From positions 1-64,000 of the forward strand of contig NZ_JBDJAF010000003.1 in assembly GCF_039652555.1 (NCBI RefSeq): a stretch of DNA of 64,000 bases, in the 5' to 3' direction. Numbering within the stretch: position 1 is the first letter of the stretch; every line of letters begins with the position of its first letter. This stretch comes from Parafrigoribacterium mesophilum. GTDB lineage: Bacteria > Actinomycetota > Actinomycetes > Actinomycetales > Microbacteriaceae. Shown one piece after another: positions 1-7,312 of the stretch. The notes under the pieces were generated by a model. That model was not told the DNA's origin and searched no databases. It worked only from the letters and a program-made list of their open reading frames with translations. Made by a program: the position numbers and the translations under genes.

Positions 1-176
1 GGGTCTGCCTCTGCCGATTCCACCACCTCACCCTGCACAACAACGGCTGGCGAATCACCCGAGTAGGCAGCAACTACTGGCTCATCCCACCACCAGGCCC
101 CGACCCCGAACAGACACCCATCCCACTACAGAGCAAAAGCCTGCTCATGCGCAAACTACAACGACAAGCCGGCTAA
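1..176 (+). CDS. C-terminal end of a DUF222/HNH endonuclease-like protein (5' truncated by window edge)
   Basis: The reading frame that opens at base 3 and stops at TAA 174-176 gives 57 residues. They contain CRFHHLTLHNNGW, then NYWLIPPP, and end in KLQRQAG. This closely matches the C-terminus of the complete DUF222/HNH protein at 32596-34140 (CRHHHLLLHNNHW, SYWLIPPP, DLQRQ). The retained part is the distal HNH zinc/histidine segment and the tail, so the N-terminal DUF222 region lies outside the window. These 13E12-type proteins are multi-copy in actinobacterial genomes and their role is not established. The gene is probably intact upstream. Confidence 0.8.
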   Translation, partial: VCLCRFHHLTLHNNGWRITRVGSNYWLIPPPGPDPEQTPIPLQSKSLLMRKLQRQAG

Positions 177-195
177 CTCGACGAACTGGTCTGGA

Positions 196-233
196 CACTT
201 CGACAAGCTCAGTGGCGTCCAGGCTCGACCACC
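196..233. repeat. Fragment of a dispersed GC-rich intergenic repeat
   Basis: The 97-bp gap between the DUF222 tail and the kinase-like gene holds the segments CTTCGACAAGCTCAGTGG and GGCTCGACCACC. The second segment recurs in the double hairpin at 2797-2844. No complete hairpin forms here, so I read it as a decayed copy or half of a REP-like element. Nothing else is visible in the gap. Confidence 0.4.
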
Positions 234-273
234 GAAGATTCCAGGCGGAAGCGCGGGAGCCGGTTTGCCCGAA

Positions 274-942
274 TCAGCAGGAGTCGGCAAACACCCGCCG
301 CGGATGGTCAGGGTCGGTGTTGTCGATGATCGCCGATGCCTTCTCGCTGGGATCCGCATCGGCCTGGTAGAGCGCATCCGCTCCCGTGCCGCGCTGCGCC
401 AGCTCGCCCGTGGGGTCGACGCCGGTGGCGGTGATCCGGGCAAGGGCGACGTCTTGGCTCACGGTCAGCCAGATCGAGTAGTTCCACAGTCCGGCCAGGT
501 CTCCGCGGTTGAGGAACAACCCGTCCACGATCAGCAGGGCGTCGGCGCCAGCGGTGATCCATTTCGGCTGGTGGATGACCTGGTCGCGCTCCTCGTCGTA
601 TCCGGCCAGCACGAATCCGGTGCTGCCCGCCGTACGGAACGGGTCGACGAGGATGCGTCGGAACAGCGAATAGTCGAAGGACTCATCGTAGAACGCGCGT
701 GGTGAGAACCAGCCGTCGCGCTCGCGCTCCTTTCTGGAGCGGTGGAAGTCGTCCAGAGCGGCCCGGAACACCGACCTGCCGCGACGGCGGAATTCCTCCG
801 CGAGGTCGTCGGCGAACTGCTTCGTGCCGGCGCCGGATGGGCCGTCGACGGCGATGATCGAGCGACCTTGGCCGTAGTTGTGCAGGATCTCCTCGGCCAG
901 TGCCTGGAGCTGATCTTTCTTCGCCGGTGCCCATCGAGCCAT
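274..942 (-). CDS. P-loop uridine kinase-like NTPase
   Basis: The 222-residue product carries a Walker A motif at about residues 34-41 (GPSGAGTK), preceded by IIAVD, and a later acidic strand ALLIVDGLFL. This is the layout of uridine kinase / phosphoribulokinase-type P-loop kinases, which phosphorylate a nucleoside or small metabolite with ATP. The usual P-loop Lys-Ser/Thr pair is replaced by Thr-Lys (AGTK), as seen in many actinobacterial uridine-kinase-like proteins. The ATG at 942 was chosen because the frame upstream overlaps mutY antisense and has no family-like sequence. The gene is divergent from mutY across 60 bp. The substrate cannot be assigned from sequence. Confidence 0.75.
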   Translation of the reverse strand: MARWAPAKKDQLQALAEEILHNYGQGRSIIAVDGPSGAGTKQFADDLAEEFRRRGRSVFRAALDDFHRSRKERERDGWFSPRAFYDESFDYSLFRRILVDPFRTAGSTGFVLAGYDEERDQVIHQPKWITAGADALLIVDGLFLNRGDLAGLWNYSIWLTVSQDVALARITATGVDPTGELAQRGTGADALYQADADPSEKASAIIDNTDPDHPRRVFADSC

Positions 943-1002
943 GATTTCAGTGTATGCCGTGGATCGCCGGGTGACCCAGGTCCAACCGCTAGCGTCGATG
1001 GC

Positions 1003-1866
1003 ATGCACATCGACTCCCTGGTGACCGACTGGTTCGCAGACGCCGCCCGGGACCTGCCGTGGCGCCGGCCGGAGTTTTCGCCGTGGGGCATCCTGGTCAG
1101 CGAGGTGATGCTGCAGCAGACCCCCGCGCTGCGGGTGATCGACCCGCTGGCACAGTGGCTGCGGCGCTGGCCGAGCCCGACGGACCTCGCCGCCGAACCC
1201 GCCGGCGAAGCGGTGCGCGCCTGGGGCAGGCTCGGCTACCCGAGACGCGCGTTGCGCCTGCACGCCTGCGCGGTGGCCATCGTCGAGCGGCACGGCGGCG
1301 TCGTACCCGATTCGATCGAGGACCTGCTGGCCCTGCCCGGCATCGGGGACTACACCGCCCGCGCGGTCGCCGCTTTCGCGTACGGCACGCGGTGTCCGGT
1401 GGTGGACACGAACGTGCGGCGGGTGCTGGCCAGAGCGATCGGCGGACAGGAGCAGCCGGCGCCGCCGTCCACCGCGCGCGACCTGGCTGCGATGGCTGCG
1501 TTGTTGCCGGAGGACCCGCCGGCCGCCCAGCGTTTCAACGCGGGGATGATGGAGCTTGGCGCTCTGGTGTGCACGGCCTCCTCGCCGCGGTGTCAGGCGT
1601 GCCCGATCGCCGGGCTCTGCGCCTGGCGGCAGGCCGGATACCCGCAATACACCGGGGCGCGCCGGGCGGTGCAGAAACGCTACGAGGGCAGCGACCGTCA
1701 GGTGCGCGGCATCATCCTGCATGAGTTGCGGGCGGTGGAACGCGCGGTCCCCGGTGTGGACCTGGAGGCGCTGTGGCCGGATGCCGCACAACGCGATCGC
1801 GCGCTGGCCGGGCTGGTGGCGGATGGGCTCGCTGTCCCGGTCGGCGACGGTTACCGGCTTCCGTGA
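1003..1866 (+). CDS. mutY: A/G-specific adenine DNA glycosylase MutY
   Basis: The enzyme removes adenine mispaired with 8-oxoguanine or guanine in base-excision repair. The product is 287 residues. It shows the catalytic Glu34 in SEVMLQQT, the helix-hairpin-helix LPGIGDYTA around 111-119, the catalytic Asp135 in VDTNVRRVL, and a [4Fe-4S] ligand set C190-x6-C197-x2-C200-x5-C206. The QQT motif after Glu34 separates MutY from endonuclease III. The C-terminal NUDIX-like 8-oxoG recognition domain is reduced to about 70 residues, as is common in actinobacterial MutY. The ATG at 1003 (MHIDSLV) was chosen because the frame upstream is low-complexity shadow of the divergent kinase. Confidence 0.93.
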   Translation: MHIDSLVTDWFADAARDLPWRRPEFSPWGILVSEVMLQQTPALRVIDPLAQWLRRWPSPTDLAAEPAGEAVRAWGRLGYPRRALRLHACAVAIVERHGGVVPDSIEDLLALPGIGDYTARAVAAFAYGTRCPVVDTNVRRVLARAIGGQEQPAPPSTARDLAAMAALLPEDPPAAQRFNAGMMELGALVCTASSPRCQACPIAGLCAWRQAGYPQYTGARRAVQKRYEGSDRQVRGIILHELRAVERAVPGVDLEALWPDAAQRDRALAGLVADGLAVPVGDGYRLP

Positions 1867-1875
1867 CGACCGCCA

Positions 1876-1899
1876 GGGGCTAGGACTGGGGCTAGGACT
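1876..1899. repeat. Two tandem copies of a 12-bp unit at a convergent gene junction
   Basis: The unit GGGGCTAGGACT occurs twice, head to tail. The second copy supplies the stop codon (CTA on the plus strand, 1892-1894) of the minus-strand SRPBCC gene and the first copy duplicates it. mutY ends ten bases earlier. It looks like a simple slippage duplication. Confidence 0.75.
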
Positions 1900-2287
1900 C
1901 CATCAGCGCCTTAAGGGTGGCCAGATCGCGTGCGATGGCGGCGGCATCCGTTTCGAACGCCTCGTCGTCGACTTCGGCGCGGCGGAACAGGGTGAAGACC
2001 ACCTCGCTGCCGTCGCCGTTGCGAAAGGTGCGCATTGGATTGTCGAACGTCTCACCGGAGGCCAGCGTCACCGTGTGGTCCAACACGCCGAACTCGTTGG
2101 GCGCGGCGAACTGAATTCTCACCTTCCCCAGGCCGGACTCGGCGATCCAGGCCCCGTCGATGTTCGAGATGGCGCCGGTCAGCCCCGCCGCCCACCGCGG
2201 CAGGTTTTCCGGATGAGACGCGAACTCGTAGACCTCGCGGAACGGCCGGGCGATCGATGTGCTGATGTGGCGCGTAGGCATTGTCAT
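1892..2287 (-). CDS. SRPBCC (START-like) domain protein
   Basis: The product is 131 residues and starts with a typical polyketide-cyclase/SRPBCC N-terminus (ISTSIARPFREVYEFASHP), followed by NLPRWAAGL and a basic/aromatic beta-sheet region. It ends in a helix with DLATLKALMES. SRPBCC folds form a deep hydrophobic pocket for small ligands; this small single-domain type is usually annotated as a polyketide cyclase/dehydrase family member or left hypothetical. There is no catalytic residue set to point to. It is convergent with mutY and lies 29 bp beyond the end of rbfA on the same strand, so it may be read through from the rbfA operon. The function is unknown. Confidence 0.72.
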   Translation of the reverse strand: MTMPTRHISTSIARPFREVYEFASHPENLPRWAAGLTGAISNIDGAWIAESGLGKVRIQFAAPNEFGVLDHTVTLASGETFDNPMRTFRNGDGSEVVFTLFRRAEVDDEAFETDAAAIARDLATLKALMES

Positions 2288-2316
2288 GCCGACAAACTAG
2301 CCCAGTTTCGCTGCGG

Positions 2317-2751
2317 CTAGTCTTCGTCGATGACGCGCGGCTTGACGTACGGATCTTCATCGCCGGCGTAGCTCGCGCCCTCCTTGAGGGTGGCGGTCTC
2401 GCCGTCGCGGGCCCGCGCTTCGGCCAGCAGTCGTTCCATGTGCGCGGCGGTCTCCGGGATCGCGTCGGCAATGAACTCGAGCGACGGGGTGAGCCGTGCG
2501 GTGATGTTCTTGCCCACCTCGCTGCGGAACATGCCGGTCGCCGACTTCAGCGCCGCGGCAGAATCCGCGCGCTCCTCCTCCGTGCCGTACACGGTGTAGA
2601 ACACCGAGGCGTGCTGCAGGTCGCCGGTCACCTTCACATCCGTGATGGTGACGAAGCCCAGCCGCGGATCCTTCAGACCACGCTCCAGGCGCTTGGCGAC
2701 GATCACCTTGATGCGGTCCGCCATTTTGGCGGCGCGGGCTGGGTCAGCCAT
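2317..2751 (-). CDS. rbfA: 30S ribosome-binding factor A
   Basis: RbfA is a KH-domain protein that acts late in 30S subunit maturation near the 5' helix of 16S rRNA. The 144-residue product begins MADPARAAKMADRI and has the family signature DPRLGFVTITDVKVTGDLQHA followed in the sequence by VFYTVYG, then an acidic, flexible C-terminal tail of about 25 residues typical of actinobacterial forms. The ATG at 2751 is preceded by a GAGGAGAGA purine run. It is the last gene of the minus-strand nusA-ylxR-infB-rbfA block, separated from infB by a 110-bp gap that contains a double hairpin. Confidence 0.95.
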   Translation of the reverse strand: MADPARAAKMADRIKVIVAKRLERGLKDPRLGFVTITDVKVTGDLQHASVFYTVYGTEEERADSAAALKSATGMFRSEVGKNITARLTPSLEFIADAIPETAAHMERLLAEARARDGETATLKEGASYAGDEDPYVKPRVIDED

Positions 2752-2796
2752 GTCTCTCTCCTCGCGTTCAGTTCTTCGATCGGGGGTCTCGACGCG

Positions 2797-2844
2797 GCTC
2801 GACCACCGGGGCCTACACCGGTGGTCGAGCGAGGCTCGACCACC
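2797..2844. repeat. REP-like double hairpin between infB and rbfA
   Basis: Two overlapping perfect inverted repeats share one arm. GCTCGACCACCGG (2797-2809) pairs with CCGGTGGTCGAGC (2818-2830), 13 bp with an 8-nt loop. GGTGGTCGAGC (2820-2830) pairs with GCTCGACCACC (2834-2844), 11 bp with a 3-nt loop. The two folds are mutually exclusive. The position inside the infB-rbfA gap suggests a REP-type element or an attenuating hairpin. No T-run follows, so a classical intrinsic terminator is unlikely. A related partial sequence lies at 196-233. Confidence 0.8.
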
Positions 2845-2861
2845 GGACGCCACCGGGTGCG

Positions 2862-5540
2862 TTACGGCCGCGGCTTCTCTTTCAGCTCGATGGTCTCGAT
2901 CTCGTCGCCGATCCGGATGTCGTTGAACTTGCCGAGGCCGATACCGCACTCGAAGTCGGTCTTGACCTCGGTGACGTCATCTTTGAACCGACGCAACGAC
3001 TCGATGGCGAGGTTGTCGCCCACCACAACGCCGTCGCGGATGACCCGCGCCTTCGCGTTGCGGGTGATCGTTCCGCTGCGCACGATGACACCGGCGATGT
3101 TGCCGAACTTCGAGGAGCGGAAGATCTCGCGCACTTCGGCGACACCGGACTGCACCTCTTCGAACTCGGGCTTGAGCATACCCTTCAAGGCATTCTCGAC
3201 ATCCTCGAGCGCGTTGTAAATCACCGAGTAGAAGCGCACGTCCACGCCTTCCCTGGCGGCGCGGTCGCGGGCCTTCGGGTCGGGGCGCACGTTGAAGCCG
3301 ATGATGATGGCGTTGTCGACGGTGGCGAGGTTGATGTCGCTTTCCGTGACCGCGCCGACGCCGCGGTGGATGATCCGCAGCTGCACCGACTCGTCGACCT
3401 CGATCTTGAGCAGTGACTCCTCCAATGCCTCGACGGCACCGGAAACGTCACCCTTGATGATGAGGTTGAGCGATTCGACCTTGCCCTCTTCCAGGGCCCT
3501 GGTGAAGTCTTCGAGGCTGATCCGCTTGCGGCTGCGGGCCAGCAGGGCGTTGCGCTCAGCTGCCTCGCGCTTCTCGGCGATCTGCCGAGCGGTGCGGTCG
3601 TCGTCGGTGACCAGGAAGGTGTCGCCGGCTCGGGGAACCGAGGTCAACCCGAGCACCGCCACCGGACGCGCCGGGGTGGCGAACTCGACGTTGTCGCCGT
3701 TCTCGTCGAACATGGCGCGCACCCGGCCGTAGGCGGTTCCCGCCACGATCGGATCTCCGACCTCGAGGGTTCCGGACTGGATGAGCACTGTCGCCACCGC
3801 GCCGCGGCCCTTGTCGAGTTTCGCCTCGATGGCCACGCCGCGCGCATCCTTGTTCGGATTCGCGCGCAAATCGAGCCCGGCATCCGCGGTCAGCAGCACG
3901 GCCTCGAGAAGCTCGGGGATGCCGATCTTGTTGAGCGCCGACACGTCGATGAACATTGTGTCCCCGCCGTACTCCTCCGCCACCAGGCCGAATTCGGTGA
4001 GCTGTTGGCGCACCTTGGCCGGGTTGGCGCTGGGCTTGTCGATCTTGTTCACCGCGACCACGATCGGCACGTTTGCTGCCTGGGCGTGGTTGAGTGCCTC
4101 AATTGTCTGCGGCATGATTCCGTCGTCGGCGGCGACCACGAGGATCGCGATGTCGGTGACCTGCGCACCGCGGGCACGCATGGCGGTGAACGCCTCGTGG
4201 CCTGGTGTGTCGATGAAGGTGATGGCTCTCTCGAGTCCATCGTGTTCGGTGATCACCTGGTAGGCGCCGATGTGCTGGGTGATGCCGCCGGCTTCCACTG
4301 CGACAACGTTCGCGTTCCGGATGGCGTCCAGCAGCCGGGTCTTGCCGTGGTCGACGTGGCCCATGACGGTCACCACGGGAGGCCTGATCTCCAGGTCTTC
4401 GTCGCTCTCGTCTTCCAGTTCCTGGTCGAGATCGAGGTCGAAGCCGGCGAGCAGCTCGCGGTCCTCATCCTCCGGGGAGACCATTTGCACCTTGTAGCCG
4501 AGCTCGTCGCCGAGGATCTCGAAGGTCGCCTCGTCGAGCGATTCGGTGGCCGTGGCCATCTGCCCGAGGTGGAACAGGACGGTGACCAGGTTGCCTGGGC
4601 TCGTGTCGATCTTGTCGGCGAAGTCGGTGATCGACGCGCCGCGGCGCATCCGGATCACGGTCGATCCGTCGCCGCGGGGGACGCTGACGCCGCCCAGCGA
4701 TGGGGCCTCGCGCTGTTCGAACTCTGCTCTCTTCGTACGCTTCGACTTGCGGGCCTTGGACCGGCCGCCGCCGCGACCGAAGGCGCCAGCGGTGCCGCCA
4801 CCGGGGCCGCGACCGCGACCGCCGCCGCCTGGCCGGCCGGCGAAGCCCGATGGGGCCCCGCCCGGTGCTCCGGGGCGGAAGCCGCCGGTGCGGGCGCCGC
4901 CCGGTCGTGCTGCTGCGCCGGGGCGCGGGGTGAAGCCTCCTGGGCGGGGGGCTCCTGGGCGCGGTGAGCCGGGGCGCGGGGCGCTCGGGCGGGGGGCTCC
5001 TGGGCGCGGGATGCCGGTCGACGGCCGGGACTGCATGCCCTGCGTGCTCGCGTATGGGTTATTGCCGGGCCGCGGGGTGCCAGGACGGTGCATGCCCTGC
5101 GTGCTGGCGTACGGGTTGTTGCCGGGGCGCGGCTGGCCAGGGCGCGGGATGCCGGAGGGCGCCGGGGTGGCGGTGCCGCCCGGTTTGTTGGTCGTTTCCG
5201 CTGCCGGTGCCGGTGTTGCTGCCGGTTCCGGATGCGACACGGCCGCGGGGGTCTCGACGGCGACGGACTCTGCGGCCTTGGCCTCGGCAACCTTCGGAGC
5301 GGGCGCGGGAGCCGGGGTCGGCGCCGCGGTCGGCGCCGCGGGAGCGGGTGCGGCCGGGGCCTTCGGGGCTGCGGTGATGCCGTCGGCGGCGAGGGCCGCC
5401 TTAAGTTTGCGGGCGACGGGCGGTTCAACGCTCGAGGACGGACCCTTGACGAATTCGCCCATTTCCTTGAGCTTCGCCAAGGCGGTCTTGCTGTCTATGC
5501 CGAGTTCTGCTGCGATCTCGTGCACGCGTGGTTTTGCCAC
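2862..5540 (-). CDS. infB: Translation initiation factor IF-2
   Basis: IF-2 is a GTPase that delivers fMet-tRNA to the 30S subunit and promotes 50S joining. The 892-residue product has an N-terminal IF2_N domain (VHEIAAELGIDSKTALAKLK). A roughly 200-residue Ala/Pro then Arg/Gly/Pro-rich linker follows. The G domain has GHVDHGKT at about 391-398, DTPGHE near 445 and NKID near 501, and the C-terminal barrels end in GIGLGKFNDIRIGDEIE. The linker contains two 19-residue tandem units (NNPYASTQGM; 57-bp period, near 5033 and 5090). GTG 5540 is preferred over an ATG at 5612 because CAGGAGAAAA directly precedes GTG and family members start at this point (VAKPRVHEIA). Confidence 0.97.
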   Translation of the reverse strand: MAKPRVHEIAAELGIDSKTALAKLKEMGEFVKGPSSSVEPPVARKLKAALAADGITAAPKAPAAPAPAAPTAAPTPAPAPAPKVAEAKAAESVAVETPAAVSHPEPAATPAPAAETTNKPGGTATPAPSGIPRPGQPRPGNNPYASTQGMHRPGTPRPGNNPYASTQGMQSRPSTGIPRPGAPRPSAPRPGSPRPGAPRPGGFTPRPGAAARPGGARTGGFRPGAPGGAPSGFAGRPGGGGRGRGPGGGTAGAFGRGGGRSKARKSKRTKRAEFEQREAPSLGGVSVPRGDGSTVIRMRRGASITDFADKIDTSPGNLVTVLFHLGQMATATESLDEATFEILGDELGYKVQMVSPEDEDRELLAGFDLDLDQELEDESDEDLEIRPPVVTVMGHVDHGKTRLLDAIRNANVVAVEAGGITQHIGAYQVITEHDGLERAITFIDTPGHEAFTAMRARGAQVTDIAILVVAADDGIMPQTIEALNHAQAANVPIVVAVNKIDKPSANPAKVRQQLTEFGLVAEEYGGDTMFIDVSALNKIGIPELLEAVLLTADAGLDLRANPNKDARGVAIEAKLDKGRGAVATVLIQSGTLEVGDPIVAGTAYGRVRAMFDENGDNVEFATPARPVAVLGLTSVPRAGDTFLVTDDDRTARQIAEKREAAERNALLARSRKRISLEDFTRALEEGKVESLNLIIKGDVSGAVEALEESLLKIEVDESVQLRIIHRGVGAVTESDINLATVDNAIIIGFNVRPDPKARDRAAREGVDVRFYSVIYNALEDVENALKGMLKPEFEEVQSGVAEVREIFRSSKFGNIAGVIVRSGTITRNAKARVIRDGVVVGDNLAIESLRRFKDDVTEVKTDFECGIGLGKFNDIRIGDEIETIELKEKPRP

Positions 5541-5550
5541 TTTTCTCCTG

Positions 5551-5570
5551 TCTCGGGCCAACTCCCGAGA
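5551..5570 (-). promoter_or_regulatory. Hairpin directly upstream of the infB ribosome-binding site
   Basis: On the minus strand TCTCGGG, a six-base loop and CCCGAGA form a perfect 7-bp stem. The stem ends just before the CAGGAG ribosome-binding site and the GTG start at 5540. There is no T-run, so it is not a typical intrinsic terminator. It could set a processing point or tune infB translation relative to ylxR and nusA. A protein or RNA partner cannot be inferred. Confidence 0.6.
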
Positions 5571-5609
5571 GGAGAAAGCCGTTATCTGCGGACCGGACTC
5601 ATTTCGAGC

Positions 5610-5633
5610 CACTCATTAGTTGTCACTCATTAG
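5610..5633. repeat. 10-bp direct repeat duplicating the ylxR stop region
   Basis: CACTCATTAG occurs at 5610-5619 and 5624-5633, a 14-bp period. The second copy contains the ylxR stop (TTA on the plus strand, 5630-5632) and the first repeats it in the ylxR-infB spacer. It is probably a small slippage or recombination duplication. Confidence 0.6.
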
Positions 5634-5983
5634 AGGTTCACTGTGCCGTTCAGCCTGTTCTTCATGGAACGCTCGGGCGATTTGTTCTCGCTCGGGCGGG
5701 TTCCGACTGGTGGTGGTACTTCGGTTGGATGTACTGCCTGCTTCAACTGCTGCGCCGTGGCCGCACTCACCACGACTGCGCCATCCGTCCGCAACGCTCG
5801 CCCGAAGGCTTTGCGCGTCAGGGCTTTCTCAACGCATCCGAGGGTGGGGTGCACCCAGGCGCCTCGACCGGGAAGGGTGGCGGAGCGATCCACCACCACC
5901 TCACCGTTTCGCGCGACAACCCTCGTCAGGGAGGATCTGTCGGCGCGGGCTCGGCAGCCAAGGCAGGTTCTTACGTGTTCCAT
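5630..5983 (-). CDS. ylxR: YlxR family RNA-binding protein
   Basis: YlxR (DUF448) is a small protein encoded between nusA and infB in most Gram-positives; in Bacillus it is nucleoid-associated and has been linked to RNase P. The 117-residue product starts MEHVRTCLGCRARADRSSL with the CxGC signature and has the family core PGRGAWVHPTLGCVEKAL then KAFGRAL. A basic/Gln-rich tail of about 45 residues follows. ATG 5983 matches the family start. A TTG at 6007 that overlaps the nusA stop is the alternative, but its GAAGG is too close to serve as a ribosome-binding site. Confidence 0.9.
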   Translation of the reverse strand: MEHVRTCLGCRARADRSSLTRVVARNGEVVVDRSATLPGRGAWVHPTLGCVEKALTRKAFGRALRTDGAVVVSAATAQQLKQAVHPTEVPPPVGTRPSENKSPERSMKNRLNGTVNL

Positions 5984-6003
5984 ACTAACGCAGGATGTTC
6001 CGC

Positions 6004-6996
6004 TCAACCTTCGAGGATGGAATCCGGTTGGATGTCGATGCGGGCGCCGGTGAGTTTCGCGGCCAGGCGGGCGTTTTGGCCCTCCTTGCCGATCGCGAGC
6101 GACAGCTGGTAGTCCGGCACGAGCGCGCGCACCGCCTTCATCGATTGGTCGATGACGAACGCCGAGGTCACTTTCGCCGGCGACAGCGCGTTGGCGACGA
6201 AGGTGGCCAGGTCGGCGTTGTAGTCGACGATGTCGATCTTCTCGTTGTTGAGTTCTGCGGTGACCGCGCGCACCCGTTGGCCTAGTTCGCCGATGCAGGC
6301 GCCCTTCGCGTTCACTCCCGGTTCGTTGGCCCGTACCGCGATCTTGGTGCGGTGGCCCGCCTCCCGGGCCAAGGAGATGATCTCGACGACGCCGCTGGCG
6401 ATCTCCGGGACTTCAAGCGCGAAGAGCTTCCGTACGAGGGACGGGTGCGTGCGGGAGACGGTGATCGATGGGCCCTTGAGTCCCTTGCTCACGCTGGTGA
6501 CATACACCCGGATACGGGATCCGTGCGTATATTCCTCTCCGGGAACTTGTTCCTCCGGGGGCAGGATGGCCTCGATCGTGCCGAGGTCGACGTGGATCAT
6601 GCGGGGGTTCGGGCCCTGCTGGATGATCCCGGCGACGATGTCGCCTTCTCGGCCCTTGAACTCGCCCAGCACGTGGTCGTCGGCGATGTCCCGCAACCGC
6701 TGGTTGATCACTTGTTTTGCGGCGAACGCGCCGACCCTGGTGAAATCACTCGGCGAATCCTCTGCCTCGCCAATCTTCACGCCGTCGTCGTCGAACTCCG
6801 GGACGTAAATGGCGATGTGCCCGCTCTTGCGGTCCAATTCGACCCGCGCGGGGGCGACGCCTTCCTTGTGTTCGAGCTGTCCGGTGTGCTTCAGGTACGC
6901 CGTCAGAATGGCCTGTTCGATGATGGCCACCAGTTCATCGAAGGGGATTTCGCGTTCGCGCTCCATGAGCCGCAGCACGCTCAGGTCGATGTCCAC
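6004..6996 (-). CDS. nusA: Transcription termination/antitermination protein NusA
   Basis: NusA binds RNA polymerase and nascent RNA and modulates pausing, Rho and intrinsic termination. The 330-residue product has the N-terminal RNAP-binding domain (MDIDLSVLRLMEREREI), an S1 domain leading into GLKGPSITVSRTHP, KH1 (GVNAKGACIGELGQRV) and KH2 (LSLAIGKEGQNARLAAKL). It ends soon after KH2 without the acidic repeats of proteobacterial NusA, as usual in actinobacteria. It is the first gene of the minus-strand nusA-ylxR-infB-rbfA unit. No rimP precedes it; the next gene upstream is proS after a 316-bp gap. Confidence 0.96.
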   Translation of the reverse strand: MDIDLSVLRLMEREREIPFDELVAIIEQAILTAYLKHTGQLEHKEGVAPARVELDRKSGHIAIYVPEFDDDGVKIGEAEDSPSDFTRVGAFAAKQVINQRLRDIADDHVLGEFKGREGDIVAGIIQQGPNPRMIHVDLGTIEAILPPEEQVPGEEYTHGSRIRVYVTSVSKGLKGPSITVSRTHPSLVRKLFALEVPEIASGVVEIISLAREAGHRTKIAVRANEPGVNAKGACIGELGQRVRAVTAELNNEKIDIVDYNADLATFVANALSPAKVTSAFVIDQSMKAVRALVPDYQLSLAIGKEGQNARLAAKLTGARIDIQPDSILEG

Positions 6997-7056
6997 CGAG
7001 TGCCTCCACTATTCATTTCTCATTGCCTGGTGGGACGCGCCCACCGAAGTCTCCCT

Positions 7057-7188
7057 CTACGGTACCGGAGGCAGCCCGGTCATGCTTCGCATCCGTTCTT
7101 CGCCGAGGTACAGCCCCGCTCCGGCCAGCACACCAGAAACCACGGGGCCGGCCGCGACGGCCCACGCCGCCGTGTGGTCAACACCGTT
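7057..7188 (-). pseudogene. C-terminal remnant of an unrecognised membrane-type gene
   Basis: One minus-strand frame is open for 43 codons and ends at TAG 7057-7059. The codons are GC-rich at third positions like real genes here. The peptide contains TAAWAVAAGPVVSGVLAGAG, a helix-like stretch, then YLGEERMRSMTG. The frame is closed by a TGA (7189-7191) inside the arm of inverted repeat A, and no start codon of normal context is present. I read it as the end of a gene whose 5' part was removed or replaced where the repeat sits. Alternatively it could be a chance ORF. The family is not recognised. Confidence 0.35.
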
Positions 7189-7263
7189 TCACGGAGTTTT
7201 TGTCTCAGACCGGCCCGGATGCCTGTCGGCAGGGGCCGGACGTACAGAATCTCCGTGAAACGG
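7184..7263. repeat. Long inverted repeat, copy A
   Basis: Outer arms CCGTTTCACGGAG (7184-7196) and CTCCGTGAAACGG (7251-7263) are perfectly complementary over 13 bp. The interior has nested complementarity (CGGCCC with GGGCCG, TGCC with GGCA) around CCGGATGCCTG. It belongs to the same family as copies at 13311-13392, 14790-14873 and 44381-44462. It lies between two minus-strand genes. Confidence 0.85.
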
Positions 7264-7312
7264 GATTGTGAAACGGGATTAAGTACTGGTCGGGAAGCCT
7301 GGTGGGGAGCTG

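Larger units (their letters stand above)
6997..7312. other. 316-bp gap between nusA and proS: gene remnant plus long inverted repeat (copy A)
   Basis: This is the place where rimP, and often a further small gene, would be expected in relatives. No complete ORF with a start is present. The gap holds a 43-codon C-terminal remnant (7057-7188), inverted-repeat copy A (7184-7263), and a doubled TGAAACGGGATT (7256-7267 and 7269-7280). The nusA promoter should lie in its nusA-proximal part, but I cannot place -35/-10 elements with confidence. Confidence 0.7.

Noticed and set aside
4005..5633. Long plus-strand open frames opposite infB (up to 357 codons)
   Set aside because: They are antisense shadows of infB. 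Their translations are low-complexity Arg/Gly/Pro or Gly/Ala repeats, and infB itself has full family motifs.
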